Source: an uncultured Clostridia bacterium (GTDB lineage Bacteria > Bacillota > Clostridia > Christensenellales > Borkfalkiaceae). From it: a stretch of 64,000 nucleotides of DNA. Positions 1-8,804 of the stretch are shown here, one piece after another. The stretch spans positions 19,955-83,954 of the forward strand of contig CAKQQY010000003.1 in NCBI GenBank assembly GCA_934271245.1, read 5' to 3'. The position numbers were made by a program, and so were the translations under genes. The notes under the pieces are model-generated. The model worked only from the letters and a program-made list of their open reading frames with translations, made no database searches and was not told where the DNA came from. Numbering within the stretch: the stretch's first letter is position 1; each line of letters starts with the position of its first letter.

Positions 1-1
1 G

Positions 2-355
2 TCCTTAACTATAAAAGAAAGATACGACGAAAAAGACTTAAAAGGACTTAAAAAATCCGTTTCCGAAATAGAAAAATCGATAAAAAGCCTGCAAGAATTT
101 CACGAAGAGTTCAGAAAATTCTGGTTAGAAAATTATAAAAGTTTCGGTCTGGAATTGTTCGATATGCGTTTCGGCGGAATGGCGGCGAGAATGAAATATA
201 TCGGTAAAACGATTAAAAGATATATAAACGGAAAAATATCCGCGATAGAAGAATTAGAAGAAAACAGATTGCCGTTTTATCCGTCGACGGAAAATAAAAT
301 TACCTGCAACGCAGTATGGAACAATATTGCCGTGGGCAGAAATATGCGGGTATAA
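2..355 (+). CDS. Glycoside hydrolase C-terminal fragment (beta-N-acetylhexosaminidase-like), 5' end outside window
   Basis: The frame is open from the first bases of the window to the TAA at 353-355, so only the last 117 residues are present. The fragment starts with a charged, probably helical stretch, followed by FWLENYK, LFDMRFGGM and ARMKYIGKTI, and a Trp-containing tail (AVWNNIA). This arrangement resembles the C-terminal end of GH20-like beta-N-acetylhexosaminidases of gut Clostridia, which carry a similar IRLGGL-like segment and end in a short strand with W. I recognise this by eye only, and no catalytic residues lie in the fragment. It ends 13 bases before the next gene, which has a good ribosome binding site in the gap, so the two are probably cotranscribed in a glycan-utilisation locus. 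Confidence 0.5.
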   Translation, partial: SLTIKERYDEKDLKGLKKSVSEIEKSIKSLQEFHEEFRKFWLENYKSFGLELFDMRFGGMAARMKYIGKTIKRYINGKISAIEELEENRLPFYPSTENKITCNAVWNNIAVGRNMRV

Positions 356-368
356 AGGAAGAAGAACA

Positions 369-2381
369 ATGATTTTTGACAAAAAAAAGTTTACTCTTAC
401 AGACGAAAGGGCCACCGAATCCGAAATATTGAATAACGGAGGAATAGGGTGTTCCGATATTTATCTCGGGTACACGTTGGTAACCGACGACGTAACCGTC
501 GGAGATAAACCCGCTTATACGCCGTACGCGGACAGAACGGGGGAATTCGAACCGGACGGAAACGGCGACTTTGTTAACAAGGACACGGGCGCGACGTTGA
601 ATGTGGAAAATAAAGACGGCGAAGTGTACTTTACCGTCAATTTAGATAACGAAAACGTGTCCTGCTGGGGATTGTCGTTTCCCTTTAACTTTCAGGGCAA
701 AAAGAGCGAAAACGGCTTTATCGACCAGTATCTGTTTAATTCGCCTTACGTAACGAACGACAGGGAATTCAAAAGTTTTTACCTTACGAAACCCGACGGT
801 AACGCTCTTTTGGTAACGGTGCTCGGCGACGCCGACGGCTGGAAAATGGACTATTCTCCTTTTCAAGGAGGACAGGTTTTCTGGTCGCTGAAAATTTTGG
901 CGAATTTCGATAAGGCGTACGGCAATTTCGAAAGAAGAAAGGAATTGAAAGTCGTGTTGACGCCGGTAAAAAGTTATGACGAAGCGTTAAGGAATCTTCA
1001 CAGATTGCATAACGCTACCTACATATACCCCGATAGAAACGGCGGGCAATTCGGCACGGTTATAAATCTTAAAAATTACGGCGATTGCGATAAAATAGTG
1101 GAAATTTATAAGGGAGAAAAACGGGAACTTCCGTTTAACGGCAGTTACGTTATACAAAAAGAGGGCGAAGCGGAACTGATTCCTTATAACGGCGAAAAGA
1201 AAGGCGCGGGGATAACTCTTTACGGTTATAAAGACATAATCGAATTATATATCAGAACTATGGACGCTCTCGACATCGAAAAGAACTTGATAGATTCCGA
1301 CGGCAATCTTTGCGAATGGCAGTGCTGGATACAGGCAACGTTGAGGTTATTATTGAATTATAAGGACAGATTAACGGAAAAACAGGTAGAAACTTACGAA
1401 AGACGCCTGAGATTCGCTTACCTGCAAATAATGGAAACAGACCCCGAAAAAGCCATTCCGAGAAGAACGATTTTAAAAACGCCGTTCGAAGATTATCCTG
1501 CGTTCAACATATTCAAATCGAGAAGATTGCAGGAACAGTTTTTCGGAACTTCCATATTTCTCGATTCGTATAAGTATTTTAAGGAAGACGTCTTTATGGA
1601 ATACGCGATAGGCAGTATGGACTCGCTTCTGGATAATTATCAGCAACCGGACGGCAGATTACAAACGGACTGGACGGAAAAAAAGGAAGATTACACTACC
1701 GTCTGCGCGCCCGTAATACCTATCGTCGATATGGCGATATTCTTAAAAGATAAAGATAAAAAAAGGTCCGGAAGGTATTTCGAAGCGGCGAGAAAAATGT
1801 GCGAATATCTCGTAAATCGCGGGGTGTATTTCCCTTCGGAAGGAGGCAAAAGTTCTATGATAGGCGAATTTTTGCCCGACGGTTCGGTAATGAATACTAT
1901 TTTAAACATTCTGTATTATTGTTATAACGTCGAAAGCAGCGACAAAATGGTGGAATTCGCGCGTCAGGTAATGGATATTCACGATAATTACGTTATTAAA
2001 ACGCCGAGATGCCAGATGATGGGTTCTACCATAAGGTGGTGGGAAACGTTATGGGAAGGCGATAAGGACGGACCCGCGCTCTGCTGCGGACACGGTTGGA
2101 CGATATGGCGGGCAGAATCCGACTGGCTGTATTACAAATTAACCGGTAACGAAGAATATAAAATTAAAGCGTTGAACGGATTCGGTACGAACTTTGCAAA
2201 GATAGACGAAAAAGGAAATACATATTCGCTGTATCAGACGGACGATATAGTGGGCGGCGGATTTCAGGCTTTCAGAGATAAAATAAAATATCGTCTTGCT
2301 CCTAAATTCCCCGATACCACGGATAACGGATTATCGCGTTACGTCTGGATAAGAGCGAACGACTCCATTTTAAAAGGATAG
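369..2381 (+). CDS. Unknown 670-residue protein, probably a glycosidase-related carbohydrate enzyme
   Basis: I cannot place this protein in a named family with certainty. Start ATG at 369 is preceded by the purine-rich AAGGAAGAAGAA; an upstream in-frame ATG at 327 lies inside the previous gene and has no ribosome site. No signal peptide is visible, so the protein is probably cytoplasmic. The N-terminal ~200 residues look beta-rich. The C-terminal half is alpha-helical with many Trp and Tyr (EWQCWIQATLR, RWWETLWEG, CCGHGWTIWRAESDWLYY), as expected for an (alpha/alpha)6 toroid like the six-hairpin glycosidases and unsaturated uronyl hydrolases. The neighbours are a sugar-acid dehydratase, a dehydrogenase, a lactonase and a sugar-phosphate-type transporter, which supports a role in carbohydrate breakdown. 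The substrate cannot be told from sequence. Confidence 0.55.
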   Translation: MIFDKKKFTLTDERATESEILNNGGIGCSDIYLGYTLVTDDVTVGDKPAYTPYADRTGEFEPDGNGDFVNKDTGATLNVENKDGEVYFTVNLDNENVSCWGLSFPFNFQGKKSENGFIDQYLFNSPYVTNDREFKSFYLTKPDGNALLVTVLGDADGWKMDYSPFQGGQVFWSLKILANFDKAYGNFERRKELKVVLTPVKSYDEALRNLHRLHNATYIYPDRNGGQFGTVINLKNYGDCDKIVEIYKGEKRELPFNGSYVIQKEGEAELIPYNGEKKGAGITLYGYKDIIELYIRTMDALDIEKNLIDSDGNLCEWQCWIQATLRLLLNYKDRLTEKQVETYERRLRFAYLQIMETDPEKAIPRRTILKTPFEDYPAFNIFKSRRLQEQFFGTSIFLDSYKYFKEDVFMEYAIGSMDSLLDNYQQPDGRLQTDWTEKKEDYTTVCAPVIPIVDMAIFLKDKDKKRSGRYFEAARKMCEYLVNRGVYFPSEGGKSSMIGEFLPDGSVMNTILNILYYCYNVESSDKMVEFARQVMDIHDNYVIKTPRCQMMGSTIRWWETLWEGDKDGPALCCGHGWTIWRAESDWLYYKLTGNEEYKIKALNGFGTNFAKIDEKGNTYSLYQTDDIVGGGFQAFRDKIKYRLAPKFPDTTDNGLSRYVWIRANDSILKG

Positions 2382-2395
2382 CGAAAGGAGAAAAA

Positions 2396-3556
2396 ATGAA
2401 AATTACGGATATAAAAACTTTCGTTGTGGATTGTTACAGGACAAACTGGATTTTCGTAAAAATATATACGGATAACGGACCTTGCGGAGTCGGGGAAGGC
2501 ACGCTCGAATATAAAGAAAAGGCGTTTGTCGGCGCGGTAGAACATATCAAAGATTATCTGGTAGGCAAAGACCCTCTTACGATAGAAAAACACTTTCACG
2601 ATATATATCGCGACGCGTATTGGCGCGGCGGAGCGGTGCTTATGTCCGCGCTTTCGGCGGTTGAAATGGCGCTGTGGGATATACTCGGAAAACATCTCGG
2701 AGTACCCGTGTATCAACTTCTGGGCGGCAAGGTAAACGAAGACTGTCCTATTTACATAAACGCTTGGTTTGCGGGGGCAAAAACGCCCGAAGAGTTCGGA
2801 GAAAAAGCCAGGGAAGCGGTAAAAAAAGGCGTTTCCGCAATGAAATGGGACCCTTTCGGAAAGAGTTATTTGCAAATAAGCAAAAAAGATCTGGATACGG
2901 CGTTGAAATGCGTGGAAGAAGTAAGAAACGCCGTAGGACCGAACGTGGAACTTCTTATAGAGGGACACGGAAGATTCGACGTGCCTACGGGGATTAAAAT
3001 AGCGCAGGAACTCGCCCCGTATAAGCCTATGTGGTTCGAAGAACCCGTACCGCCTAACAATATAGAAGCGTTAAAGGCGGTAAGAGATAAATCGCCCGTG
3101 GCGATCTCGGCAGGGGAAAGGCTTTACACGAGATTCGATTATAACGAATTGTTCAGAATACGCGCGTGCGATTATATACAACCCGATATTTCTCACGCGG
3201 GCGGAATAATGGAACTTAAAAAAATCGCAGCGGAAGCCGAAGCGAATTATATCCCGTTTGCGCCACATAACCCGAGCGGACCTATCGCGAACGCCGCTAC
3301 GTTGCAGGTGGCGGGATGTTGCCCAAACTTCACTATTTTAGAAATAGTGTATAAGGACGTGGAATACAGAAAAGAAATCACAAACGAAAGTTTAGAGTAT
3401 AAAGACGGTAAAATCAGAATTCCCGATAAGCCGGGGTTAGGAATAGAACTTAACGAAAAAGAGTGCTTAAAACACCCGTATAAAAAGCACGAGTTAAGGC
3501 ATTATACGGGGGCGTTGACGGACGTAAGACCGCAGAAAACGGAATTTTATTTTTAG
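2396..3556 (+). CDS. Mandelate racemase/muconate lactonizing (enolase superfamily) sugar-acid dehydratase
   Basis: The protein has 386 residues and enolase-superfamily architecture: an N-terminal capping domain (about 1-120) and a beta-barrel domain. Visible active-site elements are E189 and H191 in LIEGHGRF, E215 in WFEEP, E241 in SAGERL and H291 in APHNPSGP. These correspond to the three metal ligands and the general acid/base histidines of the galactonate/mannonate dehydratase branch. The MKWDPFG segment near residue 150 is also typical of that branch. The expected reaction is Mg-dependent dehydration of an aldonic acid to a 2-keto-3-deoxy acid. The first metal ligand is Glu rather than the Asp usual in D-galactonate dehydratase, so I do not assign dgoD. 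The start has the ribosome site AAAGGAG and lies 14 bases after the previous stop, so it is in the same operon. Confidence 0.8.
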   Translation: MKITDIKTFVVDCYRTNWIFVKIYTDNGPCGVGEGTLEYKEKAFVGAVEHIKDYLVGKDPLTIEKHFHDIYRDAYWRGGAVLMSALSAVEMALWDILGKHLGVPVYQLLGGKVNEDCPIYINAWFAGAKTPEEFGEKAREAVKKGVSAMKWDPFGKSYLQISKKDLDTALKCVEEVRNAVGPNVELLIEGHGRFDVPTGIKIAQELAPYKPMWFEEPVPPNNIEALKAVRDKSPVAISAGERLYTRFDYNELFRIRACDYIQPDISHAGGIMELKKIAAEAEANYIPFAPHNPSGPIANAATLQVAGCCPNFTILEIVYKDVEYRKEITNESLEYKDGKIRIPDKPGLGIELNEKECLKHPYKKHELRHYTGALTDVRPQKTEFYF

Positions 3557-3565
3557 GTGAATACG

Positions 3566-4351
3566 ATGGAAAAGACAGTTTTGGTAACGGGCGCGTGCAT
3601 AAACACGGGCGTGGCGATAGTAGAAGAGTTTGCAGAAAAAGGTTATAACGTAGTTTTTACGGGCAGAAACGGAGAAAGAGTTGAAGAAAGCGAAGCCTCT
3701 TACCGCAAAAAATTCCCGAACGTAAAAATAAAAGGATTTGTGCTGACTGCTCTTACGGACGATAGAACGGTAGACGAAAAATCGGTTTTCGAAATGTTTG
3801 AAGAACTCGATAAAGAGGGGTTGTTCGTATCGGGGTTGATTTTAAATGCGGCGGATCAAGGTCTGAATATAGAAGTGTTCAAAAATCCGCTTACAGATTT
3901 TATGAAGGTAATAAACACTAACGTGTGCTGGAATTATCTTCTTTGCGAACAAGCGGGAATCAGAATGAAAGACAACGGCGGCGGAAGCATAGTGTTTATC
4001 AATTCCAACACTGCGTACAGGGCTATTCCCGACAGAATAGCGTACGAAGCCTCTAAAGGCGCGCAACTCGGAATGATGCGCGGACTTGCTCTCGATTTAG
4101 GTAAATATAATATTCGCGTAAACGCAATTTTGCCCGGTATGATAAAAACGGACAGATGGGATAAAAATCCCGAGTTCTTTGCAACCGTTCCGTCAAGATT
4201 TAACCCGCTGGGCGCGGTGATAGAGGGAAAAGAAATAGCCGAAGCGGCATATTTCTTCGTGGCTCATTCGTATAGCGCCACGGGAGCCGAACTCGTAATC
4301 GACGGCGGAAATACCGTACAATTATATCCTATAATAAAAAAGAAACAATGA
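3566..4351 (+). CDS. Short-chain dehydrogenase/reductase (SDR) family oxidoreductase
   Basis: This is a classical SDR of 261 residues. It has an N-terminal Rossmann motif TGACINTGVA (a variant of TGxxxGIG), an NAAD in place of the usual NNAG, a catalytic Ser in FINSNTAY, the YxxxK pair in YEASKGA, and the C-terminal DGG segment before the end. It would oxidise or reduce a hydroxyl/keto group of a sugar acid with NAD(P). I chose ATG at 3566 because AGGTGA at 3555-3560 is then correctly spaced; a GTG at 3557 directly abuts the previous stop and has no ribosome site. The gene overlaps the next by ATGA, which indicates translational coupling. Confidence 0.85.
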   Translation: MEKTVLVTGACINTGVAIVEEFAEKGYNVVFTGRNGERVEESEASYRKKFPNVKIKGFVLTALTDDRTVDEKSVFEMFEELDKEGLFVSGLILNAADQGLNIEVFKNPLTDFMKVINTNVCWNYLLCEQAGIRMKDNGGGSIVFINSNTAYRAIPDRIAYEASKGAQLGMMRGLALDLGKYNIRVNAILPGMIKTDRWDKNPEFFATVPSRFNPLGAVIEGKEIAEAAYFFVAHSYSATGAELVIDGGNTVQLYPIIKKKQ

Positions 4352-5031
4352 AAATAACGTTTTTAGGTCAGGCGGGCTTGCTTTTCGAAACGGAAGGAAA
4401 AACGATACTCGTTGACCCTTATTTGTCCGATTCGGTTGCGAAAATAAATCCGTTAAACGTAAGAAGGGTTGCGGTTGACGAAAAATTTTTGAAACTTAAG
4501 CCGGACGTAATAATATGCACTCACAACCATCTGGATCATACCGATAAGGAAACGCTTAAAAATTATCTGAACGAAAAAAGTAAAGTTCTTGTTCTGTCGC
4601 CTTATTCTTCGTGGAAAGAGATAAAAAGTTTCGGGGGAAAGGACAATAATTACGTTACTTTCAACAGCGGAACGGTATGGACGGAAGGGGATATTGTTTT
4701 TACCGCGGTAAAAGCGGAACATTCCGACGAGTATGCGATAGGCGTGATAATAAAAGCCGAAGGTAAGAATTATTACGTTACCGGCGATACCCTTTATAAC
4801 GAAAACGTTATAAAAAGTTTGCCGAAAATAAAGTACGAAGCGTTGTTTATGCCCGTGAACGGGGTGGGAAACAATATGAATTTTGCCGACGCCGAAAAAT
4901 TCGCCCGAAAGGTGAAAGCGAAAAACGTCGTTCCCGTTCATATCGGGCTGTTCGACGATATAACTGCGGACGGATTGCGCGTAACAAATAAGGTGACGGC
5001 AGAAATTTATCAAGAGATAAAACTAAAGTAG
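4348..5031 (+). CDS. Metallo-beta-lactamase-fold hydrolase, UlaG-like (putative sugar lactonase)
   Basis: The 227-residue protein has the metal-binding motif THNHLDHTD (HxHxDH) near residues 54-60, a further His in AEHSDEYA, Asp in VTGDTL and His in VPVHIG, which is a complete set for a dinuclear metal site. The start FLGQAGLLFE and VDPYLSDS resemble the UlaG branch, whose founder hydrolyses L-ascorbate-6-phosphate lactone. Close to a sugar-acid dehydratase and a sugar-phosphate-type transporter, a lactonase role is reasonable, but UlaG-like proteins are diverse. The start codon overlaps the SDR stop by four bases. Confidence 0.75.
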   Translation: MKITFLGQAGLLFETEGKTILVDPYLSDSVAKINPLNVRRVAVDEKFLKLKPDVIICTHNHLDHTDKETLKNYLNEKSKVLVLSPYSSWKEIKSFGGKDNNYVTFNSGTVWTEGDIVFTAVKAEHSDEYAIGVIIKAEGKNYYVTGDTLYNENVIKSLPKIKYEALFMPVNGVGNNMNFADAEKFARKVKAKNVVPVHIGLFDDITADGLRVTNKVTAEIYQEIKLK

Positions 5032-5044
5032 AAAGGCAAGAAAG

Positions 5045-6289
5045 TTGGAAGAAGTAAAAATACGGAAAAACCCGAAAAAGCAGGGGCTTATTATATTTTT
5101 GTGCTGGATGGCGTATACCGTAGCTTATTTCGGAAGGTATAGTTATAATTCCTGTATTACAAAAATAGAAGAGTTTTACGGTGTGACGCATGCCGAAAGC
5201 GGAATGGTGGTGACGTTCTTTTTCTTTGCGTACGGCGTAGGACAGGCGGTTCACGGACTTCTCTGTAAATTCTATAAGAAACGGCAGATAATATTCGGCG
5301 TACTGGTAGCGTCTTCGCTGATAAACCTTGCGGTGTTTTTCGGAGCGCCGTTTAATATCATAAAATATCTGTGGTTGATAAACGGAGCAACGCAATCGGT
5401 TTTGTGGTCGTCGCTTATAATGATAATATCGCGCAGTTTAGACGAAAAACATAAAAAGAAAGCCGTTTTGGTTATGTCTACCACCGTTCCCGCAGGAACC
5501 GCGCTCGTGTACGGCGTCGGCGCGATATTCGTATCGGTAGACGCTTACGTTTACATATTTTTATTTTCCGCGATAATAATGACGGCGTGCGCCGTGGCCT
5601 GGTTCGTATTCTATAAAAACGAATATGCCACGGAAGAAACGGAAGAGAAAAATACAATCGAAAAGACGAAAAAAAGCGGTTTAACGAAATCGCTTATCGT
5701 TTTTTTAACGATAAACGCAGTATTTGCGGTTTTCGTCAACTTCTTAAAAGACGGAATACAGACCTGGTCGCCGTCTATCCTTAAAGAAGTGTTTTCCATA
5801 AGCGACGAAGTTTCCATTGCTCTTACGGTAATATTGCCGTGTCTTGGCGTTTTCGGCGCGGTGACAGCGTTGTGGCTGCACGAAAAAATAAAAAATTTCG
5901 GCTTGGAAACTTGTATAATGTTTTCGGCTGTAACGCTTTTGATTTTTGTTATAACAATGCTTATGAAAACGGATTTATGGGTGTTGTTCGTAATCGTTTT
6001 CGGAGTGATAATGCTTATTATGAACGGAATAAACAACCTTATAACGAGTATGGTGCCGTTAAGTCTTGAAAACAACGCCGATACCGGGGCAATCGCCGGA
6101 ATTCTCAATTGTTGTTGCTATGCAGGAAGCACGATAAGTTCTTATGCTTTGGGCGTAGTTGCGGAAACCTACGGTTGGCGAGGGGTTTTCGACTTGTTCT
6201 TTATATGTTCTGTGGCGGTAACCGTGACGGCAGCGCTTTTCGCGGCGATAAGCGCGATCGCAAAAAAAAAGACGAAAATTATAAAGTAA
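5045..6289 (+). CDS. MFS transporter, organophosphate:phosphate antiporter (OPA)-like
   Basis: The 414-residue protein is strongly hydrophobic, with about twelve membrane segments and a charged central loop (about residues 195-215, rich in Glu/Lys). The first helix carries MAYTVAYFGRYSYNSC, which matches the YxxxYxxRxNxS type signature of the GlpT/UhpT/organophosphate antiporter family. It would import a phosphorylated sugar or sugar acid across the cytoplasmic membrane. The start is a TTG at 5045 with AAAGGCAAGAAAG upstream; there is no better ATG nearby. It is the last gene of the carbohydrate operon, 13 bases after the lactonase gene. Confidence 0.8.
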   Translation: MEEVKIRKNPKKQGLIIFLCWMAYTVAYFGRYSYNSCITKIEEFYGVTHAESGMVVTFFFFAYGVGQAVHGLLCKFYKKRQIIFGVLVASSLINLAVFFGAPFNIIKYLWLINGATQSVLWSSLIMIISRSLDEKHKKKAVLVMSTTVPAGTALVYGVGAIFVSVDAYVYIFLFSAIIMTACAVAWFVFYKNEYATEETEEKNTIEKTKKSGLTKSLIVFLTINAVFAVFVNFLKDGIQTWSPSILKEVFSISDEVSIALTVILPCLGVFGAVTALWLHEKIKNFGLETCIMFSAVTLLIFVITMLMKTDLWVLFVIVFGVIMLIMNGINNLITSMVPLSLENNADTGAIAGILNCCCYAGSTISSYALGVVAETYGWRGVFDLFFICSVAVTVTAALFAAISAIAKKKTKIIK

Positions 6290-6410
6290 CAAATTAAATT
6301 ACCGCGTTATAAAAACAACTTTAAATATTTTGTAATATTTTTTCTAATATGACAAATACTGTCACTGCGCCGTAATAAAATAAAGGCGTAAAAACAAAAG
6401 GAGAAAAAAT
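6290..6410 (+). other. Intergenic stretch before the microprotein gene, with a 15-base palindrome
   Basis: This is the AT-rich first part of a gap of about 430 bases. It contains a possible -10 box TAATAT at 6345-6350, followed at once by the perfect palindrome TGACA-N5-TGTCA (6350-6364), which could be a dyad operator. No convincing -35 box is visible. The rest of the gap (6483-6721) holds the terminator at 6530 and the promoter at 6640, and otherwise nothing I can name. Confidence 0.3.
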
Positions 6411-6482
6411 ATGAGCGGAGTTGTTTATGCGTTGTACGGGCTTATGGCGGTTGCGTCGGTAATAAAATTGTTTTGTAAATAA
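6411..6482 (+). CDS. 23-residue hydrophobic microprotein, function unknown
   Basis: The sequence is MSGVVYALYGLMAVASVIKL followed by FCK and a TAA stop. It has one continuous hydrophobic segment long enough to cross the membrane and a positively charged C-terminus. Evidence that it is real: a strong ribosome site AAAAGGAGAAAAAAT directly before the ATG, and a perfect rho-independent terminator less than 50 bases after the stop (6530-6575). It therefore looks like a monocistronic unit built to express this short peptide. It is too short for ordinary gene callers. Size and shape recall single-helix accessory peptides of membrane complexes, but I see no specific match. Confidence 0.5.
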   Translation: MSGVVYALYGLMAVASVIKLFCK

Positions 6483-6529
6483 AAATCGATTGTTCGCGGT
6501 TTTTGTTTCCTATCCTTATTTTGTAGGGT

Positions 6530-6575
6530 AAAATCTCTCTTTATTTAATGATAAAGGGGGATTTTATTCTTTTTC
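6530..6575 (+). terminator. Rho-independent terminator after the microprotein gene
   Basis: Arms 6530-6544 and 6551-6565 form 15 base pairs (two of them G-U) with a 6-base loop, followed by ATTCTTTTTC. Confidence 0.85.
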
Positions 6576-6639
6576 GCCAAAAAAAGCGAGTAAAAGCGCA
6601 AAATCATTAAAATACATAATAGTTATTAAAAAAATAATA

Positions 6640-6668
6640 TTGACAATCGCGAAAAACGGCATTAAAAT
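6640..6668 (+). promoter_or_regulatory. Sigma-A promoter of the flavoprotein-aconitase X operon
   Basis: TTGACA at 6640-6645, spacer of 17 bases, TAAAAT at 6663-6668. The start codon follows at 6722 with AAGGGGAG as ribosome site. Confidence 0.8.
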
Positions 6669-6721
6669 TATAAGAAAAGGATAATAAACGAAAAGCCGTA
6701 TAAAAGGCAAGGGGAGTTTTT

Positions 6722-8770
6722 ATGGATAAAAAGTACGAATCGCTGTTTACGCCGTGGAAAATCGGCAACGTGGAAATCAAGAACAGAATAGTAATGACGA
6801 GTATGGGCGGCACGTCCATATTCGGGTGGATGGAACCGAATCATTACGATAAAGAATCGGCGAATTTTCTTCTCGAAAGGGCGAAAAACAACGTCGGTCT
6901 GATTCTTCCCGGTATCGCGCCCATAAGAGATATACTTTTAGGCAAATGGCTTTATCAGGGCAAAGGCAAATTCAAAAAACTCAAAGAGTTTATGGACGAA
7001 TTCCATAAAACGGGCTGTAAAATGTTCGTGCAGTTGACGGCGGGGTTCGGCAGATCGCTCGCCATAAACGATTTAATGGTAAAAGCCATAAAAAACAAGG
7101 CGCTCGGGACCCTTTTAAAACCCGTGCTTAACGTAAGTTATCTAACGGCTTCGGCGTCGGAAACCCCCAACAGGTGGGAAGACAGTTGTATTTCAAGACC
7201 TTTAACGACCAAAGAAATACACGATATGATATACGCTTTCGCGAAAACGGCGAGATTGTGTCAGGAAGCGGGCGTTGACGGAATAGAAGTTCACGCCGTA
7301 CACGAAGGCTATCTTCTCGACCAGTTTACGGTGAAATATACCAACTTCCGTACCGACGAATACGGCGGAAACTTCGAAAACAGATACCGTTTCCCCGTGG
7401 AAATCGTAAAGGCTATAAAAGAAGTCTGCGGAAAAGACTTCCCCGTATCTTTGAGATACTCCGTAGTAAGTAAAACCAAAGGTTTCGGCAAAGGCGCCCT
7501 TCCCGGCGAAGTGTACGAAGAAGTCGGCAGAGATATGGAAGAAAGCGAACGCGCGGCGAAGTATTTGCAGGACGCCGGCTACGATATGCTTAACTGCGAC
7601 AACGGAACGTACGACGCCTGGTACTGGGCTCACCCCGCTCCGTATATGCCGCAGAACTGCAATTTAGAAGAAGTAAAACATATAAAGAAATTCGTAGATA
7701 TTCCCGTCGTATGCGCAGGCAGAATGACGCCCGAAGTCGCCGCAGAAGCGATAAAAAACGGCGAAATAGACGGTATGGGCGTGGCAAGGCAGTTTTTGAC
7801 CGACCCGAAATGGGTAACCAAACTTATGGAAGGCAAGACCGACGAGATAATGCCGTGTATATGCTGCCATAACGCTTGCTTTAACATGGCTCATTACAGG
7901 GGGGTAGCGAACGACCAGACCCTTTCCGATAACGCGGGCATGGCGAGATGCGCTCTTAACCCCGAAACCATGCAGAGCAAGAAATATAAAATCGTGGAAG
8001 CCAAAAAGAAAAAGAACGTTGCCGTGGTCGGCGGCGGTATCGGCGGAATGGAAACGGCGAGAGTGCTGGCGTTACGCGGACATAAAGTTACCATATACGA
8101 AAAGAGCGACAGGCTCGGCGGCGTGTTTATAGCCGCGGCGGCCCCGTCTTTCAAAGAAAAGGATAAAGAACTTATCGCCTGGTACGAAAAGGAAATGAAA
8201 GATCTCGGCATAGAGATTAAATTCAATACCGAAATAAGACACGTTTCCGAAATAGAAGCGGACGAAATCGTCGTGGCGACGGGCAGCGTTCCGAGAAGAT
8301 TAAAAGTAAAAGGCTCGGAAAAGGCGGTGGAAGCCTGCGAATATCTGTTAGGTGAAAAACCGGTCGGCGAAAAAGTCGTCGTCGTGGGCGGCGGACTTAC
8401 TGGTTGCGAAATCGCGCTCGACCTTTATAAGAAAGGCAAAACGCCGATAATAGTCGAAATGAAGAACGATTTAATCGCGGTAAAGGGCGTATGCCTTGCG
8501 AACTCTTCCTATTTAAGAGATTTCTTCGAACTGAACAAGGTGGAAGTACACCTTAATTCTTCGCTTAAAGAGATTACCGAAAAGGGAGTAATTATAACCG
8601 ACGCCGACGGAATAGAAACGGAAATCGCGGCGGACAGCGTAATAACTTCTATCGGGTATATACCTTCGCCGATAGGAGATAAAAAGACCAAACTCGTGGG
8701 CGATTGCCTGAAAGTCGGCAATCTCCGTACGGTAATCTGGCGCGCGTGGGACGTCGCCATGAGAATTTAA
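6722..8770 (+). CDS. Old-Yellow-Enzyme/2,4-dienoyl-CoA reductase-like FMN-4Fe4S-FAD oxidoreductase
   Basis: The 682-residue protein has three parts. An FMN-binding TIM barrel of the OYE type spans about 1-370 (PWKIGNVEIKNRIV start, GVDGIEVHAVHEGYLLDQF, GVARQFLTDP). A [4Fe-4S] cluster motif with Cys 379, 382, 386 and 410 follows (CICCHNAC ... RCALNP). The C-terminal region contains an FAD motif near 435 (VVGGGIGGME) and an NAD(P) motif near 553 (VVVVGGGLTG). This is the architecture of 2,4-dienoyl-CoA reductase, trimethylamine dehydrogenase and the bile-acid BaiCD/BaiH enzymes, which pass electrons from NAD(P)H through FAD and FeS to FMN to reduce an activated C=C bond. It is first in an operon with aconitase X, so the alkene could be the product of that dehydratase. 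The true substrate is unknown. Confidence 0.88.
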   Translation: MDKKYESLFTPWKIGNVEIKNRIVMTSMGGTSIFGWMEPNHYDKESANFLLERAKNNVGLILPGIAPIRDILLGKWLYQGKGKFKKLKEFMDEFHKTGCKMFVQLTAGFGRSLAINDLMVKAIKNKALGTLLKPVLNVSYLTASASETPNRWEDSCISRPLTTKEIHDMIYAFAKTARLCQEAGVDGIEVHAVHEGYLLDQFTVKYTNFRTDEYGGNFENRYRFPVEIVKAIKEVCGKDFPVSLRYSVVSKTKGFGKGALPGEVYEEVGRDMEESERAAKYLQDAGYDMLNCDNGTYDAWYWAHPAPYMPQNCNLEEVKHIKKFVDIPVVCAGRMTPEVAAEAIKNGEIDGMGVARQFLTDPKWVTKLMEGKTDEIMPCICCHNACFNMAHYRGVANDQTLSDNAGMARCALNPETMQSKKYKIVEAKKKKNVAVVGGGIGGMETARVLALRGHKVTIYEKSDRLGGVFIAAAAPSFKEKDKELIAWYEKEMKDLGIEIKFNTEIRHVSEIEADEIVVATGSVPRRLKVKGSEKAVEACEYLLGEKPVGEKVVVVGGGLTGCEIALDLYKKGKTPIIVEMKNDLIAVKGVCLANSSYLRDFFELNKVEVHLNSSLKEITEKGVIITDADGIETEIAADSVITSIGYIPSPIGDKKTKLVGDCLKVGNLRTVIWRAWDVAMRI

Positions 8771-8804
8771 TCGATTAAACAATATATATAAAGGAGAAAA
8801 CGAA

